Under the pieces are notes generated by a model. It was not told the origin of the DNA, made no database searches, and was given only the letters and a program-made list of their open reading frames with translations. Below, piece by piece: positions 33,006 through 41,814 of a DNA stretch of 64,000 nucleotides (position 1 is its first letter; the number at the start of each line of letters is the position of its first letter). The DNA comes from Thermoleophilia bacterium (lineage in GTDB: Bacteria > Actinomycetota > Thermoleophilia > RBG-16-64-13): positions 248,001 through 312,000 of the forward strand of contig JAOAGT010000002.1 in the NCBI GenBank assembly GCA_026415615.1, given 5' to 3'. A program made the position numbers and the translations under genes.

Positions 33006-33876
33006 GCGCGCTGCAAGCTTCGATCATGGCCTTTATGTGGGCGGGGGAAGTTCCGCAGCACCCCCCCACTAGACGGGCTCCCGCGGACACGCACGCAAGG
33101 ATGCCGGCGGCAAAGTCGGCGGGGGTCATGTCGAAGATCAGCCGCCCTTTGACTAATCTGGCCTTGCCCGCATTGGGCTGTGCTACCAACGGCAGAGATG
33201 TAGCCGTACGCATGATCCTTATTACTTCGGCTATCTCCTGGGGATCCAGACTTCCGCAGTTTGCCCCTACTGCGCAGGCCCCTGCTTCAGCTAAAGCTTT
33301 AGCACATTCCGCGGCGGTATTGCCCATCACCGTGCGAGCACCATTTCGCACTGTATTAAAAGACATGGTGGCCAGGACGGGGAGACCAGTAGCTTCCTTG
33401 GCCGCTCTGACAGCGCATACCGCCTCGCGCAGATCGATCATAGTCTCGACAATGAAGCCGTCCACTCCTCCTTCGGCCAGGAGTTGGGCCTGCTCAGCAA
33501 ATGCTTCGTAGGCATCCTCTTCTGGTAGGGGGCCGTATGGTTTGAGCAGCTTGCCAGTGGAGCCAATGTCGCCCAGTACGTACTGGTTTGGTTGCGCTGC
33601 TTCCCTTGCTAGTTTGGCCCCAGCCAGGTTGACTTCCCTTACGTCCACCGGGACTTTGTGGGACTCAATGTTGATACGATTCATGGTCAATGTATTGGTA
33701 ATCAAGAGGTCTATCCCTAGCTCAGCGTAAGCTCGGTGAATAGCGAGCACGGCCTCAGGAGCCGTGACGCAGTTTTGGCCCCCCATCTCCAGACCGGCTT
33801 CGGCCAGCTGTGTGCCCATCGCTCCGTCGAGAAAGATGATCTGTCTGTCACTAGCCAATAGGTCTAAAAGGCTCAC
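32983..33876 (-). CDS. Homocysteine S-methyltransferase family protein
   Basis: A 297-residue TIM-barrel enzyme of the homocysteine S-methyltransferase (MetH N-terminal/BHMT) family. The three zinc-binding cysteines are in GANCGS and GGCCGTSP, both intact. N-terminal FLDGAMGTQL is typical. It transfers a methyl group to homocysteine to give methionine, or acts as the first domain of a split cobalamin-dependent methyltransferase. The methyl donor is unknown. It overlaps the ferritin-VIT gene downstream. Confidence 0.87.
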   Translation of the reverse strand: MSLLDLLASDRQIIFLDGAMGTQLAEAGLEMGGQNCVTAPEAVLAIHRAYAELGIDLLITNTLTMNRINIESHKVPVDVREVNLAGAKLAREAAQPNQYVLGDIGSTGKLLKPYGPLPEEDAYEAFAEQAQLLAEGGVDGFIVETMIDLREAVCAVRAAKEATGLPVLATMSFNTVRNGARTVMGNTAAECAKALAEAGACAVGANCGSLDPQEIAEVIRIMRTATSLPLVAQPNAGKARLVKGRLIFDMTPADFAAGILACVSAGARLVGGCCGTSPAHIKAMIEACSAHDFVAHH

Positions 33877-34035
33877 TTGCTCCCTCGTAATTTGTGCTGT
33901 TTCACTCTCTCCACTTTGCTACTATGCCGGTTGCCTGCGTTTAGCCGCGTCAAGTTCAGCACATAAATTTAGGGTACACAAGAAGTCTTGCGGCTATCAT
34001 TGCACGGGTCAACAACTTACAAGAAAGGACATGGT

Positions 34036-34617
34036 ATGGGACCCATGGGATGGACCACCAAACGGGGGCTGCTGGCAGTTGTTCTGTTCTTGTCCGGGGT
34101 TCTCGCGGTGGGCGTTCTGTTAGCAGGCTGCGGCAAGTCGGCTGGCGAGAAGATAGCGGAGGAAGCGATAGAGAAAGCTGCTGAGGAGGCTGGCCAGAAC
34201 GTAGACGTGGATGTAGAGAACGGGAGCATCTCGATATCCGGCGACGGCGCAGACGTTAGTTACCAGTACGGATCAGATGTAGAAATCCCCAAGGAGATTC
34301 CTGGTTCGCTCATTCCAGATGGTGCGGAGGTCTACTTTGCTGGCAAAGCGGAAGAAGGCGAAGGTCTTTCGTACGTGGTTCAGTTTTATTCCAAGACTGC
34401 CGGCAAGGAGATGCTCGATTTCTTCGTGAAGGAGCTTAAGAAGCTTGGTTACGAGATTACCGGCCAGTACTCAGCCGAGCAGGGCGGAGAATCATTGATT
34501 AGTGTGGGTGCCGAAAAGGACGGTACCGAAATCGCTTGCACGGGCGGCAGCAAGACGGGGAACAAGTTTGCGTACGTTGTGCAGATCTACCTTGGTGGCA
34601 CGGATACCACGGAATGA
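34036..34617 (+). CDS. Secreted lipoprotein of unknown function
   Basis: A 193-residue lipoprotein. The signal peptide ends in the lipobox VLLAGC. The mature part is acidic and beta-rich with GSISISGDGADVSYQYGSD, a YVVQFYSKTAGKEMLDFF segment resembling DUF-type periplasmic folds, and no catalytic motif. The start is the ATG at 34036 with AAAGGA upstream. The gene converges with a phosphofructokinase gene, and a perfect palindrome between them probably ends both transcripts. Confidence 0.75.
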   Translation: MGPMGWTTKRGLLAVVLFLSGVLAVGVLLAGCGKSAGEKIAEEAIEKAAEEAGQNVDVDVENGSISISGDGADVSYQYGSDVEIPKEIPGSLIPDGAEVYFAGKAEEGEGLSYVVQFYSKTAGKEMLDFFVKELKKLGYEITGQYSAEQGGESLISVGAEKDGTEIACTGGSKTGNKFAYVVQIYLGGTDTTE

Positions 34618-34643
34618 GCCCTCGCTCGTCGAAATAGAAGTCG

Positions 34644-34699
34644 GAGAAGGGCCCCGCGCGGGGCCCTTCTCTCATTGCGCCCGCGCGGGGCCCTTCTCC
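34644..34699. terminator. Palindromic bidirectional terminator with a duplicated arm
   Basis: Positions 34644-34671 form a perfect 28-base palindrome, so it folds identically from either strand. The right arm, GCGCGGGGCCCTTCTC, appears again at 34683-34698. It lies between the stop codons of the converging lipoprotein and phosphofructokinase genes, where a two-way terminator is expected, although T-tracts are weak. Confidence 0.6.
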
Positions 34700-34701
34700 A
34701 A

Positions 34702-35970
34702 TTACGGACGCCATAGGTCAAACGGGGGGAGTTTCTTCTCCACAGCCACATTCTTAAGTGTGACGTATGCGGGTAGGCCATTCTTGTAAGGCGGATAATC
34801 CTCCCCTTGGATCAGGGGCAGCAGGTATTCGCGGCAGGCCTCGGTTATGCCAAACCCGTCCTCAGTTATGAACTCTCGGGGCATCATCTTCTCCCGATTA
34901 GCCACTTCACTAAGTGGAGCCACGCCCACTTCCCACTTATAGGGATTGGAGGAGACTCGGACAATGGTCGGCATGACTGAGTTTCTACCCTCAAGCGCAA
35001 GCTCTACCGCTGCCTTTCCCATGGCGTAGGCTTGCTCCACGTCAGTTTTGGAAGCAATGTGCCTGGCAGCACGCTGCAGGTAGTCCGCCACCGCCCAGTG
35101 ATACTTCAGCTTGAGGCCGTCGCGGACCATGGCTGCTACTACGGGAGCCACCCCCCCTAGCTGAGTGTGACCAAAGGCATCCTTTAAGCCTTGATCGGCC
35201 AGAAACTTGCCCTCTTGGTCTCTGACTCCTTCAGAGACCACCACCGTGCAATAGCCGTATTGCTTTACCATGGCGTCGACCTTGGCCAGGAACCGCTCCT
35301 TATCAAAGGGGATTTCGGGGAAGAGGATCACAATGGGAATCTCGGTCTCGGCGTCCGACGCAAGCCCAGCCGCGGCTGCGATCCAACCGGCATGTCGTCC
35401 CATCACCTCAAGAACAAATACCCGGGTAGAGGTCTTGGCCATGGAGCGCACATCGAAGCTAGCTTCACGGGTGGAAACAGCTATGTACTTGGCCACCGAC
35501 CCAAAACCGGGGCAGTTGTCGGTTATGGGTAGATCGTTGTCGACTGTTTTGGGGACGTGGATGGCCTGAATCGGGAACCCAGCTTTCTCCGAAAGTTGCG
35601 CCACTTTGAGGCAGGTATCCGCAGAGTCTCCGCCGCCGTTGTAGAAGAAGTAGCCAATGTTATGCGCCCGGAATACCTCGATGAGCCGCTCATATTCTTT
35701 CGGGTTTTCCTCGAGACTCTTAAGCTGGTAGCGGCAAGAGCCAAAGGCGCCCGCAGGGGTGTAGCGAAGAGCAGCTATGGCTTCGTCTGATTCTTGGGAG
35801 GTATCGATCAGATCTTCTGTTAGTGCTCCGATGATTCCGTTGCGACCGGCGTATACCTTGTCGATCTTGTCTTTGTGCTGGCGGGCCGTCTCAATTACCC
35901 CGCATGCAGAGGCGTTTATCACTGCAGTAACGCCTCCTGACTGAGCATAAAAAGCATTCTTTGCAGTCAT
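34702..35970 (-). CDS. Pyrophosphate-type 6-phosphofructokinase
   Basis: A 422-residue phosphofructokinase. The nucleotide/phosphate loop reads GGGDS (112-116), with Asp at the position that favours PPi over ATP. PKTVDNDL (140-147) has the Lys typical of PPi-dependent enzymes, rather than the Gly of ATP enzymes. It interconverts fructose-6-phosphate and fructose-1,6-bisphosphate, reversibly when PPi is the donor. A AAGGAG site precedes the ATG. It stands alone with no glycolytic neighbours. Confidence 0.9.
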   Translation of the reverse strand: MTAKNAFYAQSGGVTAVINASACGVIETARQHKDKIDKVYAGRNGIIGALTEDLIDTSQESDEAIAALRYTPAGAFGSCRYQLKSLEENPKEYERLIEVFRAHNIGYFFYNGGGDSADTCLKVAQLSEKAGFPIQAIHVPKTVDNDLPITDNCPGFGSVAKYIAVSTREASFDVRSMAKTSTRVFVLEVMGRHAGWIAAAAGLASDAETEIPIVILFPEIPFDKERFLAKVDAMVKQYGYCTVVVSEGVRDQEGKFLADQGLKDAFGHTQLGGVAPVVAAMVRDGLKLKYHWAVADYLQRAARHIASKTDVEQAYAMGKAAVELALEGRNSVMPTIVRVSSNPYKWEVGVAPLSEVANREKMMPREFITEDGFGITEACREYLLPLIQGEDYPPYKNGLPAYVTLKNVAVEKKLPPFDLWRP

Positions 35971-36105
35971 GGCCGCTCATTCTCCTTGTTGATCGCAGAC
36001 TTCTCGACCGTGACCCAACAATCATCCAATCTTGTTCGCTCTTTAAGATACTGTAGAACCAAACACACCAACCACCATGCAGGGTATATCGGGCAAGGAG
36101 TAAAC

Positions 36106-37068
36106 GTGGATCAAACCGACGCAGATCGACAAGCTGGCAGCAACAGCACTCGAAGGTCCTGGGGTTCGACATACGCCCCCTTGGTAGCACTGGCACTGTT
36201 GGCCCTCATCTGGGGCTACAACTGGGTCGTGATGAAGGTGGGCGTCCGTGATTGCGACCCCTTTACCTTTGCTGCCATACGGAACGTTCTTGGCGCTCTG
36301 GCCTTGTTTGTTGTGGCGGCCCTTCGTCGCGATCCACTTCGTCCCCAGGCTCTTTGCTGGACAGTGATATTTGGAATTTTTCAAACCAGCCTTTTCGGCC
36401 TCACAGTTTGGGCTCTATACATAGGCAGCGCAGGGAAAACCTCTGTCCTTACCTACACAATGCCCTTCTGGCTCTTGGCCATTGCTTGGCCTGTTCTGGG
36501 AGAGAAGATTGCTGGGTGGCAGTGGGCGGCGGTGGCACTGGCTTTGGCGGGCCTTGTTCTTGTCTTGGATCCAGGGAACCTACGAGGAGTGTGGGCCAGC
36601 GTCCTAGCCATACTTGGTGGCTTGTCCTGGGCGATTGCTTCTGTGCTTTTCAAGATTATCCAAAAGCGTCATCACATAGCTCTGCTTCCTTTTACTGCCT
36701 GGCAAGCCCTGATCGGATCAATTCCGTTGGTGCTAGTTGCTGCGCTCGTCGATCGAGAAGGTCCAAAATGGACGGGGAGTTTGATTGGCGCCATGGCGTA
36801 CAACGTTATACTGGCTAGCGCGGTTGCTTGGGTGCTCTGGCTATACGTGCTTGACCGCCTCCCAGCTGGAACGGCCGGTATTCGCACGCTTGCCATCCCG
36901 GTAGTGGGAGCGGCTTCTGCCTGGATACAGCTGGGGGAGCGTCCGGGACGGCTGGAAGGCATCGGTCTGGTCCTCATCCTTATCGCCCTTGCCGTACTTA
37001 CGGTCTGGGAGATGAAGAACGCAAGACAGAAGTTGGCAGTTCAGGGGGAAAGGATCAGTAGCTCTTAG
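36106..37068 (+). CDS. EamA/DMT-family transporter
   Basis: A 320-residue membrane protein of ten predicted helices with two EamA repeats, the pattern of drug/metabolite exporters. The start is a GTG at 36106 with AAGGAG 6 bases upstream. The open frame extends upstream to 35986 but lacks a site there. Substrates of this family include amino acids, purines and sugars; this one is unspecified. A radical SAM gene follows on the same strand after 82 bp. Confidence 0.85.
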   Translation: MDQTDADRQAGSNSTRRSWGSTYAPLVALALLALIWGYNWVVMKVGVRDCDPFTFAAIRNVLGALALFVVAALRRDPLRPQALCWTVIFGIFQTSLFGLTVWALYIGSAGKTSVLTYTMPFWLLAIAWPVLGEKIAGWQWAAVALALAGLVLVLDPGNLRGVWASVLAILGGLSWAIASVLFKIIQKRHHIALLPFTAWQALIGSIPLVLVAALVDREGPKWTGSLIGAMAYNVILASAVAWVLWLYVLDRLPAGTAGIRTLAIPVVGAASAWIQLGERPGRLEGIGLVLILIALAVLTVWEMKNARQKLAVQGERISSS

Positions 37069-37150
37069 ACGTACTCTCAGACGCAGCCGGTGTCGTCGGC
37101 GGTCCACCTGGGGGGGAAGCTTGGACGGCCGCGGAAGAAAAGACTTGCAC

Positions 37151-38242
37151 ATGAAGAGGGCGGACCTGCACAGCAACAGTGCATCCGTTCGGCTGGCCGG
37201 GCGGCTGGTGCGTGCTCGCTTGCTCGGTAGACCTCTGATGCTTAGTCATCTAGTCACGCGCCGCTGCAATGCGCGCTGCGCTACCTGTCTATGGCGGGCC
37301 GATGCAGATCCGACGGGGGTTGCTCAAGCACAGGAGCTTTCGCCAGAGGAGGCGCTCTGGCTTTACCACGAAGCAGCAAGAGAAGGCTTCCCACTCGTGG
37401 TCATCTGGGGAGGAGAGCCCTTGTTGCGGCCCGACCTGCCCCTGCTGGTACGTGCGGCTCAAGAGGGAGGCATGGCGGTGGCTCTCATTACCAACGGGTG
37501 GTTCTTGCCGGAGCGATGGCCCGAGCTGCGGGGTTGGGTTCGGACTCTTATCGTTAGTCTGGATGAGGTGGGCGAGCGGCACGACCAGCTGCGGGGTCTA
37601 CCAGGACTTTATGAACGACTGGACGGGTTCTTGTCGACTTTGCTGCGGGATCCTTTGCGTCCCCGAGTGCTAGTCAACACTGTGTTATCCCGGCTCAATC
37701 GCGGCGCACTACGGCGGATAGCTCAAGTGGCACGGCGCTGGGAAGCCTCGATGTACTTCTGCGCCATGGAGACCGGCTTTCTCCTACGCGACGGTTTTCG
37801 CGGCGTTAAACAAAGCCTAGCCCTGTCACCGACCGAATTGCGAGAAGCGGCCCGACTTGCCAGGGAGCTTAAGTTGGCTGGCTATCCGGTACTTGTCACC
37901 GATCGGTATCTTGCTCTGTTGGAGCGTGATCCGCATCTTTCGGCCTATCGGTGTCAATTTCCCAAGGCGGTTCTAACGGTAGAAGCAGACGGATCCTTGC
38001 GTGACTGCACCTGCAGGGATCAAGCGCTGGCGAACGTGAGGCAGGCAAAGCAACAAGGCACCGCGCTAATTGGACTCATGCGAACACACGGATATCGCGC
38101 GATGCTGGAAAGAGCTCGTTCTTGTACCACCTGCAACAATCCAGACGTCATTGAGACCTCTTGGTATTGGGATATGAAGCCCTTCATGCTGTGTCAGGGT
38201 CTGAATTTGGCGCGCATCGGCCACGGGCGTGCAACTCAGTAG
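37151..38242 (+). CDS. Radical SAM protein
   Basis: A 363-residue radical SAM enzyme with the CxxxCxxC cluster motif CNARCATC (Cys39, Cys43, Cys46) and the glycine-rich IWGGEPLL segment that binds SAM. It has no C-terminal SPASM-style cysteine array, but CTTCNNP and CTCR occur near the end and may bind a further cluster. The reaction cannot be assigned. The closest known architecture is the HpnH/MoaA-like short radical SAM group. ATG 37151 is used; an upstream ATG at 37121 is possible. It may share a transcript with the DMT exporter. Confidence 0.8.
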   Translation: MKRADLHSNSASVRLAGRLVRARLLGRPLMLSHLVTRRCNARCATCLWRADADPTGVAQAQELSPEEALWLYHEAAREGFPLVVIWGGEPLLRPDLPLLVRAAQEGGMAVALITNGWFLPERWPELRGWVRTLIVSLDEVGERHDQLRGLPGLYERLDGFLSTLLRDPLRPRVLVNTVLSRLNRGALRRIAQVARRWEASMYFCAMETGFLLRDGFRGVKQSLALSPTELREAARLARELKLAGYPVLVTDRYLALLERDPHLSAYRCQFPKAVLTVEADGSLRDCTCRDQALANVRQAKQQGTALIGLMRTHGYRAMLERARSCTTCNNPDVIETSWYWDMKPFMLCQGLNLARIGHGRATQ

Positions 38243-38287
38243 GCTGAAGTTAGTTGTAGTTGGCCCTTTGGTCGGCGCTTTGGGTTA

Positions 38288-39184
38288 TCAAGTCTGCAAA
38301 TGCCTGCGCAAATGCTGGGCAACCAGTTGCCAGGACTCTTGCGTCCCAGGATCTCCCCTTACGTTAAAACCGTGTCTTGCCCCCTCAAACCGCCTCAACG
38401 TTACCTCTACGCCAGCCTCTCTCAGCTTCTCGGCAAATGCTTCAGCTTCGGGGGCTAGCGAGTCAAGCTCGGCGGTGATGACTAGAGTGGGCGGAAACAG
38501 CCGCAGCTGCTCGGCTGTGGCGTAATATGGCGAAATTAGAGGATTCCTTGCCTTGCCTCGCTCTCCCACGTAGGCGGCGTCAAACATTCTTGCCATCTTG
38601 GGGCTAATGGCACCCTTTGGCTTAGGCTTGTTGATAGGGTCGGTGTAAAGGTCGAGCGGAGGGTATACCAAAACCAGGCATTTTATACCTAGTTCTTTTC
38701 TCTCCCCGTCCATAAGGCAAACAGCGGCGCTTAAATTACCGCCCGCACTTTGGCCCCCAATTCCGATCTTGGTGGGGTCTATGCGCAGCTCCGAGGCGTG
38801 CTCCTTGGCGTACAAGGCCACGGCATAGCATTCGTCAAGGGCTACAGGGAAAGGAGCTTCTGGTGCCAGGCTATAGTCAACGCTGATTATCTTCACTCCT
38901 GCTGCCTCAGCAAGCCCGGGTAGATAGCGATCTTCCATCTCGGGATTGCCCAGGACAAATCCGCCGCCGTGAAGGTTGATATAAAGCGGGCGCACCTCTT
39001 CGTTTTCAAAACCATAAAGGAGAGCCCGTACCTTCCCCTGCTGGGTGTCAAGATAGACTTCTTTGCCTCGGCGTCCTCCAGAAAGGCTGAGCCCGATTTT
39101 TCCAAACATCGCGCTCAGTAGGCGAAAAGTCTTGACCTTCCGCTCGAGTTGTCTTGGGTTTGGGATGCCAGCCTCTTGGTTCAT
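38288..39184 (-). CDS. Alpha/beta hydrolase, hormone-sensitive-lipase-type esterase
   Basis: A 298-residue esterase of the HSL family (family IV). The oxyanion motif HGGGF is present, the nucleophile Ser lies in GGQSAGGN, Asp in AELDSLAP and His in GARHGFN. It hydrolyses short- to medium-chain esters. ATG 39184 is chosen as start; a TTG at 39202 adds six residues. It is not clearly in an operon. The next gene begins 30 bp upstream on the same strand. Confidence 0.9.
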   Translation of the reverse strand: MNQEAGIPNPRQLERKVKTFRLLSAMFGKIGLSLSGGRRGKEVYLDTQQGKVRALLYGFENEEVRPLYINLHGGGFVLGNPEMEDRYLPGLAEAAGVKIISVDYSLAPEAPFPVALDECYAVALYAKEHASELRIDPTKIGIGGQSAGGNLSAAVCLMDGERKELGIKCLVLVYPPLDLYTDPINKPKPKGAISPKMARMFDAAYVGERGKARNPLISPYYATAEQLRLFPPTLVITAELDSLAPEAEAFAEKLREAGVEVTLRRFEGARHGFNVRGDPGTQESWQLVAQHLRRHLQT

Positions 39185-39232
39185 AATGAGCGCAAGCCTC
39201 AACTTGATGACTGTTCTTACCGTGACAGAAGT

Positions 39233-40168
39233 CTATCGGGAGAAGTGTGCGTTTAGCAAGCGAGCAATCTCCTCAATCGATTGTCCATAGTTGATCCCGG
39301 GGACGGCCCAACGGCCGTTTAGATCGGCAAGGACGGTTACCTGGCCCCGCGGCTGTACCAATTCGAAGCGCGGGTCAACAACCGGGTTTGCCCAACCAAC
39401 AGGACTCTCGCGATACACATAAGCCACCATGTGAGCGATGTGGGCCATCACTCCCGCCTCGGCCGTGGGAAACAACAGCCCGCTTTCTTCGGGGCTTGTG
39501 GCCCCGAGACCGGCGAAGTTGTTTTGCTCCGGTCTTACGGTGCCAGTGAAAGAGCCGCCAGCGGTCTCGTGAATCATCTGGGCCCAGAGAAGGTCCGCTC
39601 GCAGTTCAGCTTCATTGCAGTAATAAAGGTAGTATCGCGCGAGCTCGTTGACTGGCACGGTGAAGGAAGGATTGGGCCAGTTTGCAAGGAGATAGACAGC
39701 TAGCTGATCGGCAGACCCGGGCCAGCGGCCCCGGAGTGGAGTTTGTCCGTCTGTGAGAACCAGGGTGGTAACCGGTGAGTCTTGGCTCTCTTCAGTAGCC
39801 GAGTTCAGAGTCTTTTTGTCTGGCGTTGCCCTGTCCGAGAAGTGGTTCTGGGCTTCAGCGGCAGCCACTATTTGTTGAACGCGCCAGACTGCCATTGCTC
39901 GTGCGTGTAAAGTGGGGTCACGGGGAGGGTAGGACCACGTAGCTGCGGGGCAAGGGGCGGAAGGGGCTGCCTGAGCGGTCTTGAGTGTTGCGCTTTTCTG
40001 CTGAACACCCGCAGCTTGTTCGCATGCTAGACAGCAGGCCAGCGGACCGAGGACCAGGAGGCCTGCGGCAAGAAGCAACCACGTTGGATGCAAACGTGAG
40101 CGGTACCTCATAGAGTCAGAAGATGACCCCGTCCTCTTGTGGGCTGGCTCACTTTGCGACTGTTTCAT
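39233..40168 (-). CDS. Membrane-anchored cell-wall N-acetylglucosaminidase
   Basis: A 311-residue extracytoplasmic enzyme. After an N-terminal membrane helix (residues about 29-50), a Pro/Ser-rich linker leads to a glucosaminidase domain (FlgJ/LytG type) with the catalytic Glu in MIHETAGGSF and the RPEQNNFAGLGA block. It cuts peptidoglycan glycan chains, probably during growth. It overlaps the MFS transporter gene by 20 bp on the same strand, so the two are co-translated. Confidence 0.85.
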   Translation of the reverse strand: MKQSQSEPAHKRTGSSSDSMRYRSRLHPTWLLLAAGLLVLGPLACCLACEQAAGVQQKSATLKTAQAAPSAPCPAATWSYPPRDPTLHARAMAVWRVQQIVAAAEAQNHFSDRATPDKKTLNSATEESQDSPVTTLVLTDGQTPLRGRWPGSADQLAVYLLANWPNPSFTVPVNELARYYLYYCNEAELRADLLWAQMIHETAGGSFTGTVRPEQNNFAGLGATSPEESGLLFPTAEAGVMAHIAHMVAYVYRESPVGWANPVVDPRFELVQPRGQVTVLADLNGRWAVPGINYGQSIEEIARLLNAHFSR

Positions 40169-41333
40169 GACTGGGGGCTTTCCTGAACGCGAAAGCCATT
40201 CCGGTCACCATGATGGCTGGAATGGCGGCCACGGCAATTGCGGCGCGGAATCCCCAAGTGGAGGCTATGGGCCCCGTAAGGTACGGAAAGAGCATGGCTC
40301 CGATCCCCCCCACAAGTTGGAAAGCCGAGAAAACGACTCCCGCATGCCAGTGTGGAAACCGGCTGGCAAAGGAGCCAATGAAGGAAAAGGCGGCAGATGA
40401 GCCTACCCCGGCTCCAAACACTAGAACTAGAGCCGCGGTTTGCGTGGGAGCCAAACTGACCGAAGCAGCGAGCACCGCCATAACCCCCGACGTTCCCATC
40501 AAGAGCGCCCAGGTGGGGACTCGAGGAATGAGGGGCATTATCAAGGCTCGTCCGACGTTCTGCCCTACAAAGTACAGTGTCACCGAAAGGCCGGCTAGTG
40601 AGTCGCGGGCGTTAAAGGTGTCCACCAGGTACTTGGGCATCCATACACCCAGTGTCATCTCCGCCCCCAAATAGAGAAACGCGGCGCCCACTATGGCGGC
40701 AAACAAAACCGGGTCGAAGCTGATCACTGCCTTTAGATGGCGAGGCCGCAGGTTTTCTCGTCCCGCGATATCCGCCAGAGGCAACTTCGCTACCACGGCG
40801 GTCACTATCAACGCCAGTGCGCTCTCCCCGCAAAGTAGAACCCGCCAGCTGGCTCCAGCGCTTATCAGTGCTCCAAGGCTAAGGGGAGTAACAATCATGG
40901 CTGACACAGACCACATCATCATGATACTGAGAGCCCGAGCCGTGCCTTGTTTGACATGAGCGCTCAGCCATATTCCTGGGATGGTGCCCAGCAATACCGT
41001 GCAGAAGCCCACGAAGAAATACGGGATCATAAATGACCAAAGATCGCGGGAGGCAAGACCGGAAATGAGAAGCCCGGCCGCCTGGAGCAGACCGACCGCT
41101 ACTAGGCATCGCTTGACGGGTACGCGGGCTAGGAACGCGTTGAAGGAGGCAAGTCCCGCCACCGTGCCAAAAAAGAAGGCCAACGACAGCACGCCTCCTT
41201 TAGCAAGATCAATGCCTAAGTCTTTGAGAACTGGGTTGAGGATGGGGCCCAGAGTCACCCAAGCCATCCCGGCAAGAATCTGGGTGAGGTACAGCGGAGC
41301 TCTCGAATATGGATGAAGGCGAACTCTAAGCAT
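40149..41333 (-). CDS. Major facilitator superfamily transporter
   Basis: A 394-residue transporter of about twelve helices with a CynX/NarK-like feel. The start is placed at ATG 41333; the frame is open to 41432 without a better site. Its substrate is unknown. It overlaps the glucosaminidase gene downstream. It is divergent from the cyclophilin-like gene at 41416. Confidence 0.85.
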   Translation of the reverse strand: MLRVRLHPYSRAPLYLTQILAGMAWVTLGPILNPVLKDLGIDLAKGGVLSLAFFFGTVAGLASFNAFLARVPVKRCLVAVGLLQAAGLLISGLASRDLWSFMIPYFFVGFCTVLLGTIPGIWLSAHVKQGTARALSIMMMWSVSAMIVTPLSLGALISAGASWRVLLCGESALALIVTAVVAKLPLADIAGRENLRPRHLKAVISFDPVLFAAIVGAAFLYLGAEMTLGVWMPKYLVDTFNARDSLAGLSVTLYFVGQNVGRALIMPLIPRVPTWALLMGTSGVMAVLAASVSLAPTQTAALVLVFGAGVGSSAAFSFIGSFASRFPHWHAGVVFSAFQLVGGIGAMLFPYLTGPIASTWGFRAAIAVAAIPAIMVTGMAFAFRKAPSHETVAK

Positions 41334-41415
41334 TAGGACAGTATGATAACTGTTCAAGCCAGACTTAGCGCAGAGGTGAGGTTGGACGGAATTGAGTAGT
41401 TGGGAGGAAGAAGTC

Positions 41416-41814
41416 GTGGCTAAGGAGATCAAGATTGTCTTTCCCCAAGGAGAGCTAGTAGCGGAACTATACGATTCGGCGACTGCTGTTGCGATCTACG
41501 AAGCGCTTCCCTTAGAGAGCACAGTAAACCGCTGGGGCGACGAGGTGTACTTCACCATTCCCGTGCGGCTGGCCGAAGCTCCCGACGCCCGGACGGAGAT
41601 GGAGGTGGGAGAACTTGGCTACTGGCCGATAGGGGCGGCATTTTGCATTTTCTTTGGCCCTACCCCGGCAAGTGAGGGGACCGAACCGCGCGCCTATAGC
41701 AACGTTAATCCCTTTGGCCGCATAATCACCGACACGACGAGCATGAGGGCCGTGCTCTCCGCAGTAAGGGACGGAGATTTGGTGCGTGTGACTCATTCAA
41801 ACGGGAAGGTGTAG
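41416..41814 (+). CDS. Cyclophilin-like protein (TM1367/DUF369 type)
   Basis: A 132-residue protein close to the Thermotoga TM1367 type of cyclophilin-like fold, with VNRWGDEVYFTIPV and GYWPIGAAFCIFFGPTP both present. Peptidyl-prolyl isomerase activity is not expected in this subgroup, and function is unknown. The start is a GTG at 41416 with GGGAGG 8 bases upstream. The upstream TTG at 41392 has no site. Its stop overlaps the convergent dehydrogenase gene by 22 bp. Confidence 0.85.
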   Translation: MAKEIKIVFPQGELVAELYDSATAVAIYEALPLESTVNRWGDEVYFTIPVRLAEAPDARTEMEVGELGYWPIGAAFCIFFGPTPASEGTEPRAYSNVNPFGRIITDTTSMRAVLSAVRDGDLVRVTHSNGKV

